DNA of 64,000 nt from the NCBI GenBank assembly GCA_015179125.1, contig WHVA01000345.1, forward strand, positions 1 through 64,000, in the 5' to 3' direction. The first letter of the stretch is position 1. Each line of letters opens with the position of its first letter. The position numbers and the translations under genes were made by a program. The notes beneath the pieces were generated by a model. That model had not been told where the DNA came from. It searched no databases and was given only the letters and a program-made list of their open reading frames with translations. This document shows, piece by piece, positions 41,149-50,907 of the stretch. The DNA comes from Gautieria morchelliformis. Lineage: Eukaryota > Basidiomycota > Agaricomycetes > Gomphales > Gomphaceae.

Positions 41149-41391
41149 ATGAGCAAGCCTCACAGCTTCCCACCCCCACCCCTTCCCATCCATCCTATTC
41201 CTTACCCTCCGCGCAACTCGCTGCACTTGAGTCACGCATCGTTCAGCAGAGGTCACCATAGCCGATATTTCCGTCTTGAAGCTCTCTGTAGCCCAAATTC
41301 CCATGCTTCAGGACGAGGTAAAGTGTCTCGCAGCGAACCACACAACTTAGAGACCTGGCGGCAAGCGAGGGAGGGGTCGATGAGCCTATAA
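41149..41391 (+). pseudogene. Gene C, outer truncated copy, right arm
   Basis: MSKPHSFPPPPLPIHPIPYP, then SLHLSHASFSRG and ALCSPNSHASG, ending at 41391. Partner of 23890-24064. It has only the N-terminal motif of gene C, without the coiled coil. Confidence 0.35.
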
Positions 41392-41762
41392 CGTTAACTT
41401 TCTTGTACGGCGCGGATTTACTTATTGGCGAGCTGCTTTGTGATTTCGTTCGGAACCGTGATTCAGTGCGCCACGTCGGCGTTATTATTCGTCTGGATCG
41501 GCGAGCTTCGGACGCTGGAGCGAGGTCTATGTCGAGGATATGGCTTCATTCTGTTTCGAACTGGTTCGGTGCAGCATTGAAGTCTCTTATCTGCACTTCT
41601 GATATTGTTTTTGTCTTAGTCTCAGTCTCTTTCTTGTTTTGGCCTTTTTCTTGATCGTTTCTTGACCGTATCTTTGTCTGCTCTTTGGCTTTGTATCTTG
41701 ACCGTTGTTGATGTACCCTCGCTGCAATGCTCAAGGCTGTGGTTGTTGGCGTGCACAGATCC

Positions 41763-41920
41763 AGCAAGCGCTCTTCGTGGGGAAGCAGTGACGTTGTGTG
41801 GCCCGTGCGTGCCAGGCACCCGCAGTCGCCGCCAGGCTCCCGGACGCGGAGAGAAAGTGTCGGGACGAGGTGCTTTATCTAAGCTAGTCTGCGCGGCGTG
41901 ATCGGTCTATTTATACACAC
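41763..41920 (+). promoter_or_regulatory. Shared TATA cassette, copy f
   Basis: Begins AGCAAGCGCTCTTCGTGGGG six bases after the right arm ends, then GAAGCAGTGACGT, GTGCCAGGCACCCGCAGTCGC and CTCCCGGACGCGGAGAGAAAG, and ends TCGGTCTATTTATACACACAA. It reads into the type 2 repeat. Confidence 0.7.
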
Positions 41921-41929
41921 AACCGTCCC

Positions 41930-42250
41930 AAGCGCCACAACCCAAGGTTCGTGATCGAAGTGATCGATCGGGGATGAGATGTATTGATACTATGCCCATT
42001 TAGGCATGATTTACGTCAAGCGCGCAGGCCACTTCGCTGGCACGCCACGCCAGGAGGCACGCATCAGCTGATGTAGGAAGCGGAAGCCCCGAAGCTGCCA
42101 AGCCAAACCTGTCGATCGGGCAGAAGCGCACCACGCGGCGCTTGCTCAGATCTTGGAATTCAACCATTTTTCTATTCGCCGGTCTGGGCAGCGCATTACG
42201 CACCGGTGAATTATGTAAGGATCGGTATCCTGAAGTGAACCTACCTGTGC
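41930..42250 (+). repeat. Type 2 repeat downstream of cassette f
   Basis: Reverse complement of 31823-32140. The pair cassette plus type 2 block therefore occurs twice, at 31823-32340 and 41763-42250, plus a fragment at 63853-64000. No frame is conserved between copies, so it may be non-coding or decayed. Confidence 0.7.
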
Positions 42251-43524
42251 CTGGATCTGTGAGGGATAGTGACGATGGTATACAAAGAACGTTCACGGTG
42301 CTGACCTTCCGTGACAGACATTGACAGACACCAACCATACGGGCAGGCAGGTACGCTCTGCTGACATCTGGATCGAAGCCATCACACGCTCGCGTCCCAA
42401 GGCGACGGATTCTGCATCTCCTATTGATAGGCACTACGAAGCGGTGGATGGAATTGGAAGCAGCGGGAGAGGGACATGCGAGCCGCGAGAAAGCCGTACG
42501 GATTCTATTGATGGGAGAAAGCAAACACTGAGCTTAATTGGCGTGTGTAGGGCATATGCGCTATGGTGGTGGATGTGCGTTGGTCGAGTACAGAAGAGAG
42601 TGTAAGTAATAGCGATGTTGAAGTGCTGGGCGTCGCAGGATAAGGAACCAAGATGCACGCAATGGCGCTATAATGTCATACCAGTGGTCGACGAGTGTCC
42701 GTTCACCCTGCATTACTTGAAGCGTCCAGCGCGTTGACCATAGGGACTCGCATCCGGCTCAGAACAAGGTTGCTTACCGCTTACCTTGTTGGGCGTCGCT
42801 TGTCTACCGAGCTCCTAAGAGTCACTGACACTCAGTCCCCTCCATGACTTTAGCTTGTCCGCAAACCATTCCCGCCGAAGACAGCCCCCTACAAATATAC
42901 ACGCATCGCGTAGATGGTCAGTCTGTCATACATGTCCGCTGTGTGACCCAAAGTGTCGCTGATCTCTGCTGTTAGCCGTGCTTATTATCACGCTGAGTAG
43001 CACACGTTCACAGCGCAAGTTCCAGTCGCGCGCAACGTATAGGAGGATATCGGAACTCGGAGACGTGCGTCACGACTCACGAAGGAACGTATCACAAAGG
43101 AACACATCTCAACCGGCCATTGCACACGCGTCTCGAATTGGACGTGACAACATCCAAATAAGACAAGCATCGCAAAGAGAACCCAAAGAGGGACACAAAG
43201 CAAACGCAAAAGAGATCATGGGGAGATAGAGACCCGAAAGGAACGCAAAGAGTAACACAAGTGAGAACGCACCCCAAGGGATGCACCCGCCAGGATCCTT
43301 CCTGGTCCCCTTCCTTTGTCTTGCAGCTCGCCACTCGGGCTCCCACTGAGAAATTCCCCTACAACAAAGGCAGATCGCGGAGTGGAGTGGACGTAAGAAG
43401 CACTAACAGAGGCAGACTTAGATAAGATTGGTGGTGACCGGTGACCGCGCTGGGATCCTGTGACAGAGTGAGCGTGACAAGAAGACCGTCCCTGACAGGT
43501 CCGAGGTACGGGTACCGGCAGAGC
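42251..43524. other. No supported gene
   Basis: Short frames only, overlapping on both strands (for example 42434-42658 and 42978-43229). Purine-rich tracts occur near 43080-43270. The right edge grades into cassette g. Confidence 0.5.
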
Positions 43525-43722
43525 GTGTGGCCAGTGGGCGCCAGGCACCCACGTTCGCCGCCAGAGCCCCGGACGCGCAGAGAAAGTACAATGGCGTGCA
43601 TGTGAGTATCGGAGCGCAGAAGGGTGCATGGAGTGTTCAGATTTAGTGTCCGGAGGGGCTTTAGTCTAGTGTGCGCGAGTGGGTGCTGCTGTCCTACGTC
43701 GGCCTATTTATATACACGACCG
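43525..43722 (+). promoter_or_regulatory. Shared TATA cassette, copy g (gene A, third copy)
   Basis: GTGTGGCCAGTGGGCGCCAG, GCCGCCAGAGCCCCGGACGCG, GTGTTCAGATTTAGTGTC, TTTAGTCTAGTGTGCGCGAG, then TATTTATATACAC at 43705-43717. Closest to copies b and d. Confidence 0.72.
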
Positions 43723-43739
43723 CCTTGGCAACTCTTCTG

Positions 43740-43935
43740 TCGCCGACTCGCCGTACCCTGCTCTTCTGTCTTCGCAACTCTTCTCTCGCTTCGCCACACT
43801 TGTCTTGCTTCGACTCTTCTCTCGCTTCGACACTCTCGCTTCGCAACTCTTCTCTCGCTTTCGACTCTTCTCTTGCTTCGACTCTTCTCTCGCTTCGCAA
43901 CTCTTCTCTTGCTTCGGAACTCTTCTCTCGGAATG
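43740..43935 (+). repeat. 17-base minisatellite, third copy
   Basis: About 11 units of the CTTCTCTCGCTTCGACT type, shorter than in the palindrome arms, in the same place between TATA box and gene A. Copy number therefore varies among the three loci (roughly 30, 28 and 11). Confidence 0.9.
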
Positions 43936-43979
43936 ATGCGCTATAATTGAATTCCAGATCACACGCGCTATATATTATG

Positions 43980-45503
43980 TAAGGGACTTCTTCCTTCCTC
44001 CTTCCACCCGCTGCTCTCCTGCTTCCTCACGCCCCCGACTTCCAACCCGCCACTACGACATCCTCAACCACGCCCCACTGCGCCATCCCGCCCCTGCCAT
44101 CCTCTGCCCCACCGATGACGCGACGCCCCTCCGACCCCTCTATCCCCTCCGCTCCACATCCCTGGCCAGCGTCGCCTCCGCCCCATCTGCCCCATGCTCT
44201 CACCCCAGATCGCCAGCGTCGCCTCCACCCGGCTCATGCGACGTGCTCGCGGGCCCCCGCCCGCCCTCCGCCGCGTCCACGGGGTTGTCTGTTTTGGATT
44301 GAGATATTAAGTAGTGCCTTTAGCAAATAAACTCTATTGCTTAGCGGTTGGGACCGCTATATTCGTCCTTCCTCTGTGTGCTGACTAAGCCCCTCAAGAC
44401 GTGTCCGGCACTGATGGATGAAGGTCACGTGACTGTGTCGACAGGAAAATGGTGTCGAGGGATAACCAAGTCAAAAGTGTTCGCTTTTGAGGTAGTAGAG
44501 AGTAAACAGTGATAGTGAACCTTCAACAAAGATTTGAAGTAAACTATCGAGATTTAAGCTCTGTAGCTATCAAACAAGGCTACAGTGATTTCAGGGGGTG
44601 AAACAGTTGATTCTGGATGATTTCGTTCATACATTTGTAGTAACTATTTATACTATATTAGTGGCAACTACTGGTGTTCAAGATAGTGAGCAGATGGGTC
44701 GAAAAACTACTTGTAACTAAGGGGTGACTAATTATAGTCATAAAATCATGGGGTGATGGAGATAGTATCAGGGTTATTTAGGCTTTGGAATAGAGTTCTG
44801 TACTTAGCATACAAAGCCCCTGTCCACATAGTGTCAAGATAATAATCAGCTGGTCGTGTCATGGAGTTCAATAGAAAAAAGAAATCAAATCTGCCCTGCC
44901 TAGCATAAATGCTAGGCTTGGTAATGGGGCCGCTATGTCTGTGCCTTTTCTGTGGGGCAGCTAATTGAGTACATGTATTGTGGATGACATTCTCAAGTCA
45001 CTCCACAATACCCGGTGCTCCTGCGCAGTCTGTACCTCTCTGCGGTGTTTGGTGCCCGCACCTCCTTGGTGCCTGTGGCCTGGCGCCCGTCGGCGTCATG
45101 GCCGATGCCATCACTCGATAGGCACGCTGTCTTCGATTGGCCACACGTGGTCGATGCCCGTATCCCTGTATCTTATCTAATCTGTAGATATGATAGCCAT
45201 TCATAATGTCGTTTGTCTGTCGTCTATGCTGACGTCCGTTGTAAGTATCGTTTCTGTCTCTTTTGATCTTTTTCTTTTGTTTTCTTTTATTAGTTCTTTT
45301 TGTACATAGATAACTTGAGATGAAATAATTACGTCTATCATAACAGTCTGCGATGCGCCATGCACCCCCGTCCCGCCCACCCCGCCCCCGCCTCCGCGGC
45401 GTCTCCGTCTCCACCTCCAGCATCGCCTCTGCTGCGTTGCCCAACCAGGTAGAGTGCCTGCATGCAGCCTTCGTGCGCGCCGTGTCCCCCAATTCTGACA
45501 GCG
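43980..45503 (+). pseudogene. Gene A, third copy, exon 1 only, split by an insertion
   Basis: Exon 1 homology runs 43980-44291 and resumes 45346-45503, where the same GTACGTGACG donor occurs. The ATG of the other copies is changed here. Intron sequence follows to 45597, where a copia LTR begins. Exon 2 and the partner cassette are missing. The 1,054-base insertion 44292-45345 divides the exon. Confidence 0.6.
44292..45345. repeat. LTR-like insertion in gene A, direct repeat GTCTG
   Basis: The comparison with 36500-36600 gives the empty site. GTCTG is present at both edges (44287-44291 and 45346-45350). Counting two bases of the left repeat, the block reads TGTTTTGGATTG...TCATAACA, with TG...CA and a partial inverted match (TGTT.TG). 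No frame over 75 codons is supported. It includes a palindrome GCCTAGCATAAATGCTAGGC (about 44899). Most simply a large solo LTR. Confidence 0.65.
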
Positions 45504-45597
45504 GTACGTGACGTCCTTCTGTGTTTTCGGGTCTTGCTCATGCGGCCCACCCCGTCCTCGTGGCTGTGTCCTATTTCTGTGCCGCGTGTGGCCCCAC

Positions 45598-46533
45598 TGT
45601 CATGACCGGTTTATTTCTCCTACCGCGCTACCTCTATGTTCCCCCTCGTCACTCCCTAGCATCTTCGCCAGAGTTTGCCGCACCCACCGACCACTCCCCC
45701 TCTACGTCCACTCTACCCGCTGTTCGCCCCATTCTCCGAACCGCTATTCGCTGCTCGCGCATTTCGTCAGCAGGCACGCTATCAAATATGATCGATACCA
45801 TTCACCCGGCATGATGGCTCATCATTAACCCCATCATCTTCTTAATCCAACCCCATTGGGTGTTCGTATGGCCAAAATGTGATCGCAGGACGTCCCTTCC
45901 ATGGGCCGTGCGGGATCAACCCAGTAAACGAGGAGCCCGTGCAGGGTAGCATGTATGCGGGTCCCAAGACATGGTTTTGTCCATAAGTGCCTTCGCTCCT
46001 TTTACTCTCCGTCGTTTCATGTTCGCACTCTCCCCTCACTCTATTGTATGTTTATTCCATCTACTTAGTATCATGACTGCGCACCCCTATCCGGCCCTAA
46101 CTCACGACGGCCTCTTTCCCATTCGCTGATACCTTACGAGCATTCGATATAAGTAGTTTACATTTGTATGTATATGTCACAAATATCACATATTCACACA
46201 ATCCCCCTCCTTTTCGTCTGCATCTTCACAACAGTCCACTGTCCTCCCGTTAGCGCCGCGCGCACACTCTTACGATCCTTACCTGATAATCCACCAGTCC
46301 ACACACGTCTACCCAAGCCCACACATCCACCTACCGGCGCCGGTAACATCCCTTTCGACCTAGCACACCACACACAGGGGTTAAATAGCTGTCGCATGTA
46401 TACTAGAACACCAGTCAATCGTACTCACTGTTTTCCAAAAGATTCTCTCATCTCGAAGCGCAGTTACATCTGCGACAACTCTATCAACAAGCATATACTT
46501 CTCATACACTCTCAGTCACTCGACTCTTGAACA
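45598..46533 (+). repeat. 5' LTR of the copia element
   Basis: Begins TGTCATGACC and ends about CTTGAACA. It shares blocks with the solo LTR at 60960-61866 (for example CCAGAGTTTGCC..CACC-like, GATCAACCCAG, and CGAGCATTCGATATAAGTAG, a TATA-containing block near 46140). The right end is approximate. Confidence 0.7.
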
Positions 46534-46638
46534 CAGCTCGATTCAGTTCCACTTGGAACTTGAATTATATTTCTACCAAACCCAAAACATTTATATCCAA
46601 ACATCTTATTAGATTAAAAGTCTCACTGACCTTTACCA

Positions 46639-48754
46639 TGGCTCAAGCAACGGTACCGACTCACATAACACCGAAGCACGACATCCACAAGTTCCGAGAC
46701 ATAAAGCCAAAGTTGGGAAAGGACAATTGGATGTCCTGGAAGAGGGAATTGTTAGCAACGGCCAGGGATAGAGGACTATACAAAATTATCACCGGTACAG
46801 AACCCTATCCCACCACTGCTAACCAACAGATCGCCATCACCGGTGCCAACATGATCGACAGCATGACCCTAACACAGCATCAAGACGAATGGGACGACAA
46901 AAACAACGTCGCTTACAGCCAAATCCTACTTTGCATATCACCAGAACTCCGAACGGCAATCGACACCACCGACAAGTGCTAAGAAGCGTGGAAAGTCCTG
47001 ACTAGAAAGTTCGAGTCCACCGACCCAAGCAAAATCAGCATAGTCAGGACCAGATATGAGAACTACCACATGACCGAGGGACAGTCGGTGTTGGCGTACA
47101 TTACGGTGATGAAGGAATACAGAAATCAGCTCTCAAAAATGGGTGAAAACATAGCTGATTCTACTCACGCGGCTACCATCCTCAGAAACGTGCCAGAGTC
47201 TTGGAGGTCCATAGCGCAAACCATACGCATGATAGCAACAGACCCAGATGAGATCGAAGAGAGGCTGGAAGCCCACGAAGCCGACCTCGGAGCCGTCGAA
47301 GTATCCACACAGGCTGCCACGGCCTTCATAGCACAGTCCAGAACACCGAGACAACAGCCCAACAACCCTGCCCAAAGAACCGCCAGCAACCACGTCCCCC
47401 CTTACCAAAACAGACCCGCACAACAACCAACTTACGGAGGGACAAACTTCTATTGCAACAATTGCGGCAAACCCAACCACTCCGCAGCCAGGTGTTACGC
47501 ACCAGGCGGCGGACTCGCATCCCAAGGATCATGGAGAAAAGGGGAGAATACTCACAGATGAGTAGCCGGCAGAAACGAACAGGACGGGCAGGGCAGGCCG
47601 GCCCCACCCCCCCAGCATCAGCAACCGGGGAACGCCGATTTGGCCAGGTTTGCCAACATACCGAGAAATGACATTGTCATGATGGCACAGATCGAAGAAA
47701 AGACTAGTAATATCATCTTATCCACAGACACGTCAGCATTATCAGCGGTAGGGGATGACATACATATGTGGCTCATAGACTCGGGAGCATCTAGTCACTT
47801 ATGCGGAAACGTCGGATTATTCGAAGAACTTCACCCGACGGCCACAATATCAATCGAGACATCCAGCGGCGATACATTCAAGGCCGATCAGAAGGGCACA
47901 ATCCGGATCACAATCCAAAGCGACGCACACACGAAAATCCCACCACTCGCCCTCACCCTCACAGACGTCATCTATGTCCCAAAACTGAATGCAAATCTCC
48001 TATTCATAGGGCGAGTAACCTCAGCTAACGTCGATGTGATCTTCAGCAAAACAGATACCTCTCTCCTAATGGACGGCACAGCCATAGCCAGAGGAATGAA
48101 GATCAACAACCTCTTCACCTACATGGCTCAGCCATCGACGAAGACGGGAAAAGAAACAGCGGCTTATTCGAACCAACCAAACGAACTCAACCTGTGGCAC
48201 CACAGATTGGCCCACACCGCAGTTTCAACGATCGAGAAAATGCAGAAAAAGAAGACCGGCGTAGGAATTCCGGAGCTAGACACGAGCCAGATAACGACCC
48301 CGTGTGCTAACTGTCCATTTGGGAAACAGACTCGGTCTCCCTTCAAGTGCGTCGAGTAACTCCCAAAGAGCACGGGAGATGTGACATCGTCAGACATATG
48401 TGGTCCGTTCGAGACGTCAGTAGGAGGCTACAGATATTTCATCACCTAGATCGATCACGCAACAAGATACGTCAACATCGATTTTCTGAAGAATAAAGAA
48501 TGCGCTACCGTCACAAATTCCTTCAAGAATTACATCGCATGGCTGAAGAAACAGAGAGGAGAGGACGTGAAGAGGATCAGAACAGATAACGGAGGGGAAT
48601 ACATGGGAAGGGAGTTCACCGGTCTGTGCAACGAACTTGGCATTATCCACGAAACTACTACGCCTCACACCCCTGAACATAACGGTGTAGCAGAACGATA
48701 CAACAGGACGCTCCAGGAAGGAGCGCTGACGCTGCAACATGACGCGGGATGAGG
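46639..48754 (+). pseudogene. Copia gag-pol remnant
   Basis: Gag starts MAQATVPTHITPKHDIHKFR (46639) with a UBN2-like core (KLGKDNWMSWKRELLATARD) and a zinc knuckle CNNCGKPNHSAARC near 47455. The protease follows with WLIDSGASSHLCGN (about 47770), then the GAG-pre-integrase HHCC region (LWHHRLAHTAV, CANCPFGKQTRSPF) and the integrase core (RTDNGGEYMGREF, HTPEHNGVAERYNRTLQ). The sequence ends shortly after that. A fossil with a few breaks; no RT remains. Confidence 0.85.
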
Positions 48755-48829
48755 TTGCACAATGAGTATCACCAAATACAAATCTTGTCCTGTAGTTACA
48801 TAGGTTTAAGCAATCCATTTCTTGTTCTT

Positions 48830-49149
48830 GTACTCATGGTGTCACTAGCTAGAATGTTGAGATCTGTTTCCCCAATGGTCACACCCATTCTGTAGACTTT
48901 TACGTCACCCCCCCTGATTCGTCTGTTTCGGTAGTTCTCAGACACAACTGGCTCACCTGCTACAATCCGTTGATTGACTGGGTACTGGGCAGTATTACAT
49001 TCTGAACTACCCTCCCAGGCAGTCCTGTGGAAACCCTGCCGGCTGCGGCTCACACCTCTACAGCCGAGACCGAGCCAAACCTGAGCTCGGAAGCCTCCCG
49101 GGTGGCTCTCCTGAATGCGGCAGTGTTTTATCGTGCCTGCAAACTAGAG
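48830..49149 (+). pseudogene. Scrap of a third Ty3/gypsy pol (protease region)
   Basis: Around 48900-49140 the plus strand reads [34 protein letters not shown] and SSEASRVALLNAAVFYRACK. This parallels the family B pol (FYITPLDASCSVVLGHNWLT ... APRIALVSATAF) rather than family A. A small, old fragment; the family A element begins directly to its right. Confidence 0.75.
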
Positions 49150-49154
49150 GGTTC

Positions 49155-49593
49155 TGTCAGGGGACACCCTGTTTTCCAATTCCAGTTCCGACAGCACACC
49201 CAGTTCCAACTCCATTTCCGACTCCGGTTCCGGTTCCGGTTCCGGTTCCAATTCCATCTCCGCCTCCGCTTTTGGAAATGATTCCACTCCTGGGAGAACT
49301 TCCACCAGTTCTGTTTGCCTTGCCAGTTCCACTCCAATTTCCGACTTCCACTCTTGGAACAGTGTCGGAAATCAAGCGACTCGCATAATGGGTGGCATCA
49401 AGGGTCGATCAAGGGTCAGGGAGGTCAGGGGGATGCAGGGTTGATGGCGGGTGCCAAGTGTTGTCCCTTGCTGCGCAGTGTAGTATAATACGGGCTCGCT
49501 GACATTGGGGGTCCTTAGACTTTTCTCTTTGGATTTCCCCTTGTCAGTTGTGTGGTAGTGTGATCTCCACAACTAGCCAGGGTTGCCCTTACA
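49155..49593 (+). repeat. 5' LTR of family A gypsy
   Basis: 439 bases, TGTCAGGGGACACCC...CCCTTACA. It is shorter than the 3' LTR because it lacks the 63-base segment present at 55952-56014, while it has about 12 extra bases of TTCCGG repeats. Confidence 0.93.
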
Positions 49594-49778
49594 GCAGAAA
49601 AGTCTCTCCTCTAGAGGACTGGCGGTCGTACTGCGCGTTGCATTTGCCATAGGTGCGTTCGGAATTGGAGACAGTGACTCGGAGATCACAACCTCTTCCG
49701 CACACACGGTATACGACAGCCCCTCTTCTTACGTCGAGCTCCCAACCCCGGAAATCCCGTCCCATTTCTCCTTCTGAC

Positions 49779-50804
49779 ATGGATCCAGATGATCGTCTTT
49801 GGAATATGGAGGAGGAATTGGCGTGGAACCGGATGAAGACCGACGCGATTGAAACAGCCTTACAAACGATTTTGACTAAGTTAGATATTCCACAAAGTGG
49901 TGGAAATGCAATGCTGGATGAGCCGGATTTCGGAAAAGTGGAACTAGCGGAAGAGAGCATGTCCGAGAAGTTGGCAAAGGTCAAACCTGCAACTCTGGCG
50001 GACTTTGACGGAGATTGGGAGAAGGGACGTGCATTCTTCAACACATGCAGCATCTACTTCACAATTGTCGGAGACCTCTTTCCAAACGATCAGGCTCAGA
50101 TTCACTGGGCATTGTCCTTTTTCAAGTCAGATCACGCAGCCTATTTTGCAAACAAGGTGATCCGACATGAAGCAAAGGGCAAGGGGAACTACTTCCGGGA
50201 CTGGGACACCTTCGAGAAAACATTTTCCGACCAGTTCTGCCCTAAAAATGAGCAGCTCACAGCCCTTACGAAGCTCGAGGGGACCAGCTGGTACCAGGCC
50301 AAGGATCCAGTCGATGACTACATCCGCCGCTTCCAAGAGCTCATCGACCTTGCGGAGTATGATGACGACAAGACAATCATCATCAAATTCCGACGAGGGC
50401 TTGATCCGACACTCCAGAACCAAGTTGCGCCGCTTGGGGATGGAGCTCTGGATTTCGATGACCCGGAAGGGTGGTACCAAGCTGCGTGGAGGGTGTCCCG
50501 AAACAGGGAAGCAAACAAGGCCTTCGTGGAGACAAACCGGAACATGACACGCAGTTCCGCTCGTCCTGCTCCACCTGTGCCAAAACCCGGAAGTGCATTC
50601 ATTCCCACATGGAAAATATTTCCGACGGTTGCTCTCCCTGCTCCTATTAGGAACCCTAGCCTCCTCCCTCGAAGAGTGGCCCTGCCCCGATGGATGTTGA
50701 CCGCATGCGCGGAAAAGGCCACGGAACCATCACCTGCTTCCGATGCTGACAACCAGGCCACTATGCCCACGAATGCCCCCAAGCCTTTGACATCGGGCTT
50801 ATGA
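49779..50804 (+). pseudogene. Gag of family A gypsy
   Basis: The likely start is MDPDDRLWNMEEELAWNRMK (the frame is open further upstream to 49653). The Ty3-type gag core includes FDGDWEKGRAFFNTCSIYF and DPVDDYIRRFQELIDLAEYD. A CCHC knuckle region follows near 50730. The fossil is otherwise well preserved in the first 300 codons. Confidence 0.8.
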
Positions 50805-50907
50805 CCACAGAGGAGAAACTCGAGCTCCTTCCAGAGTTCCTCGCACTCGTGGACATAAGTGGAGTGCCCACTGCGGAAGGAATTTCCGAAAATGCGGAAC
50901 ATGGCAC

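Larger units (their letters stand above)
23422..41757. repeat. Giant imperfect palindrome, 18.3 kb, arms about 8.6 and 7.5 kb
   Basis: The left arm (23422 to about 31830) and right arm (about 34234 to 41757) are inverted copies of each other around a spacer of about 2 kb. Matching pairs: 23422-23900 with 41380-41757; gene D 25757-26239 with 39439-39921; 27173-27370 with 38320-38517; gene A 28671-29410 with 36294-37034; minisatellite 29484-30010 with 35750-36240; gene B 30700-31830 with 34234-35210. The outer ends share TGTGCACGCCAACAA. No target duplication is visible at the ends. Identity is high but with many indels and private insertions, so the arms are not freshly copied. Confidence 0.85.
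34234..41757 (-). repeat. Right arm of the palindrome
   Basis: Inverted counterpart of 23422-31830. Private features are the C-terminal part of gene C (40170-40671) and a run of about 125-base tandem units (40690-41085). The coiled-coil part of gene C present in the left arm is missing here. Confidence 0.8.
45598..48754 (+). mobile_element. Ty1/copia element, broken and truncated at the 3' end (fossil)
   Basis: A 5' LTR (45598-46533), gag, protease and integrase are present; the element stops within the integrase, so RT, RNase H and the 3' LTR are missing. The order protease-integrase is diagnostic for copia. The LTR start (TGTCATGACC) is set by comparison with the gene A intron it interrupts. 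Several breaks in the coding part; moderately old. Confidence 0.85.

Noticed and set aside
23422-41757. Helitron, Polinton or Starship-like explanation for the giant palindrome
   Set aside because: No Rep/helicase, polymerase, capsid or tyrosine recombinase motif was seen, and there is no CTRR end with hairpin or target duplication.
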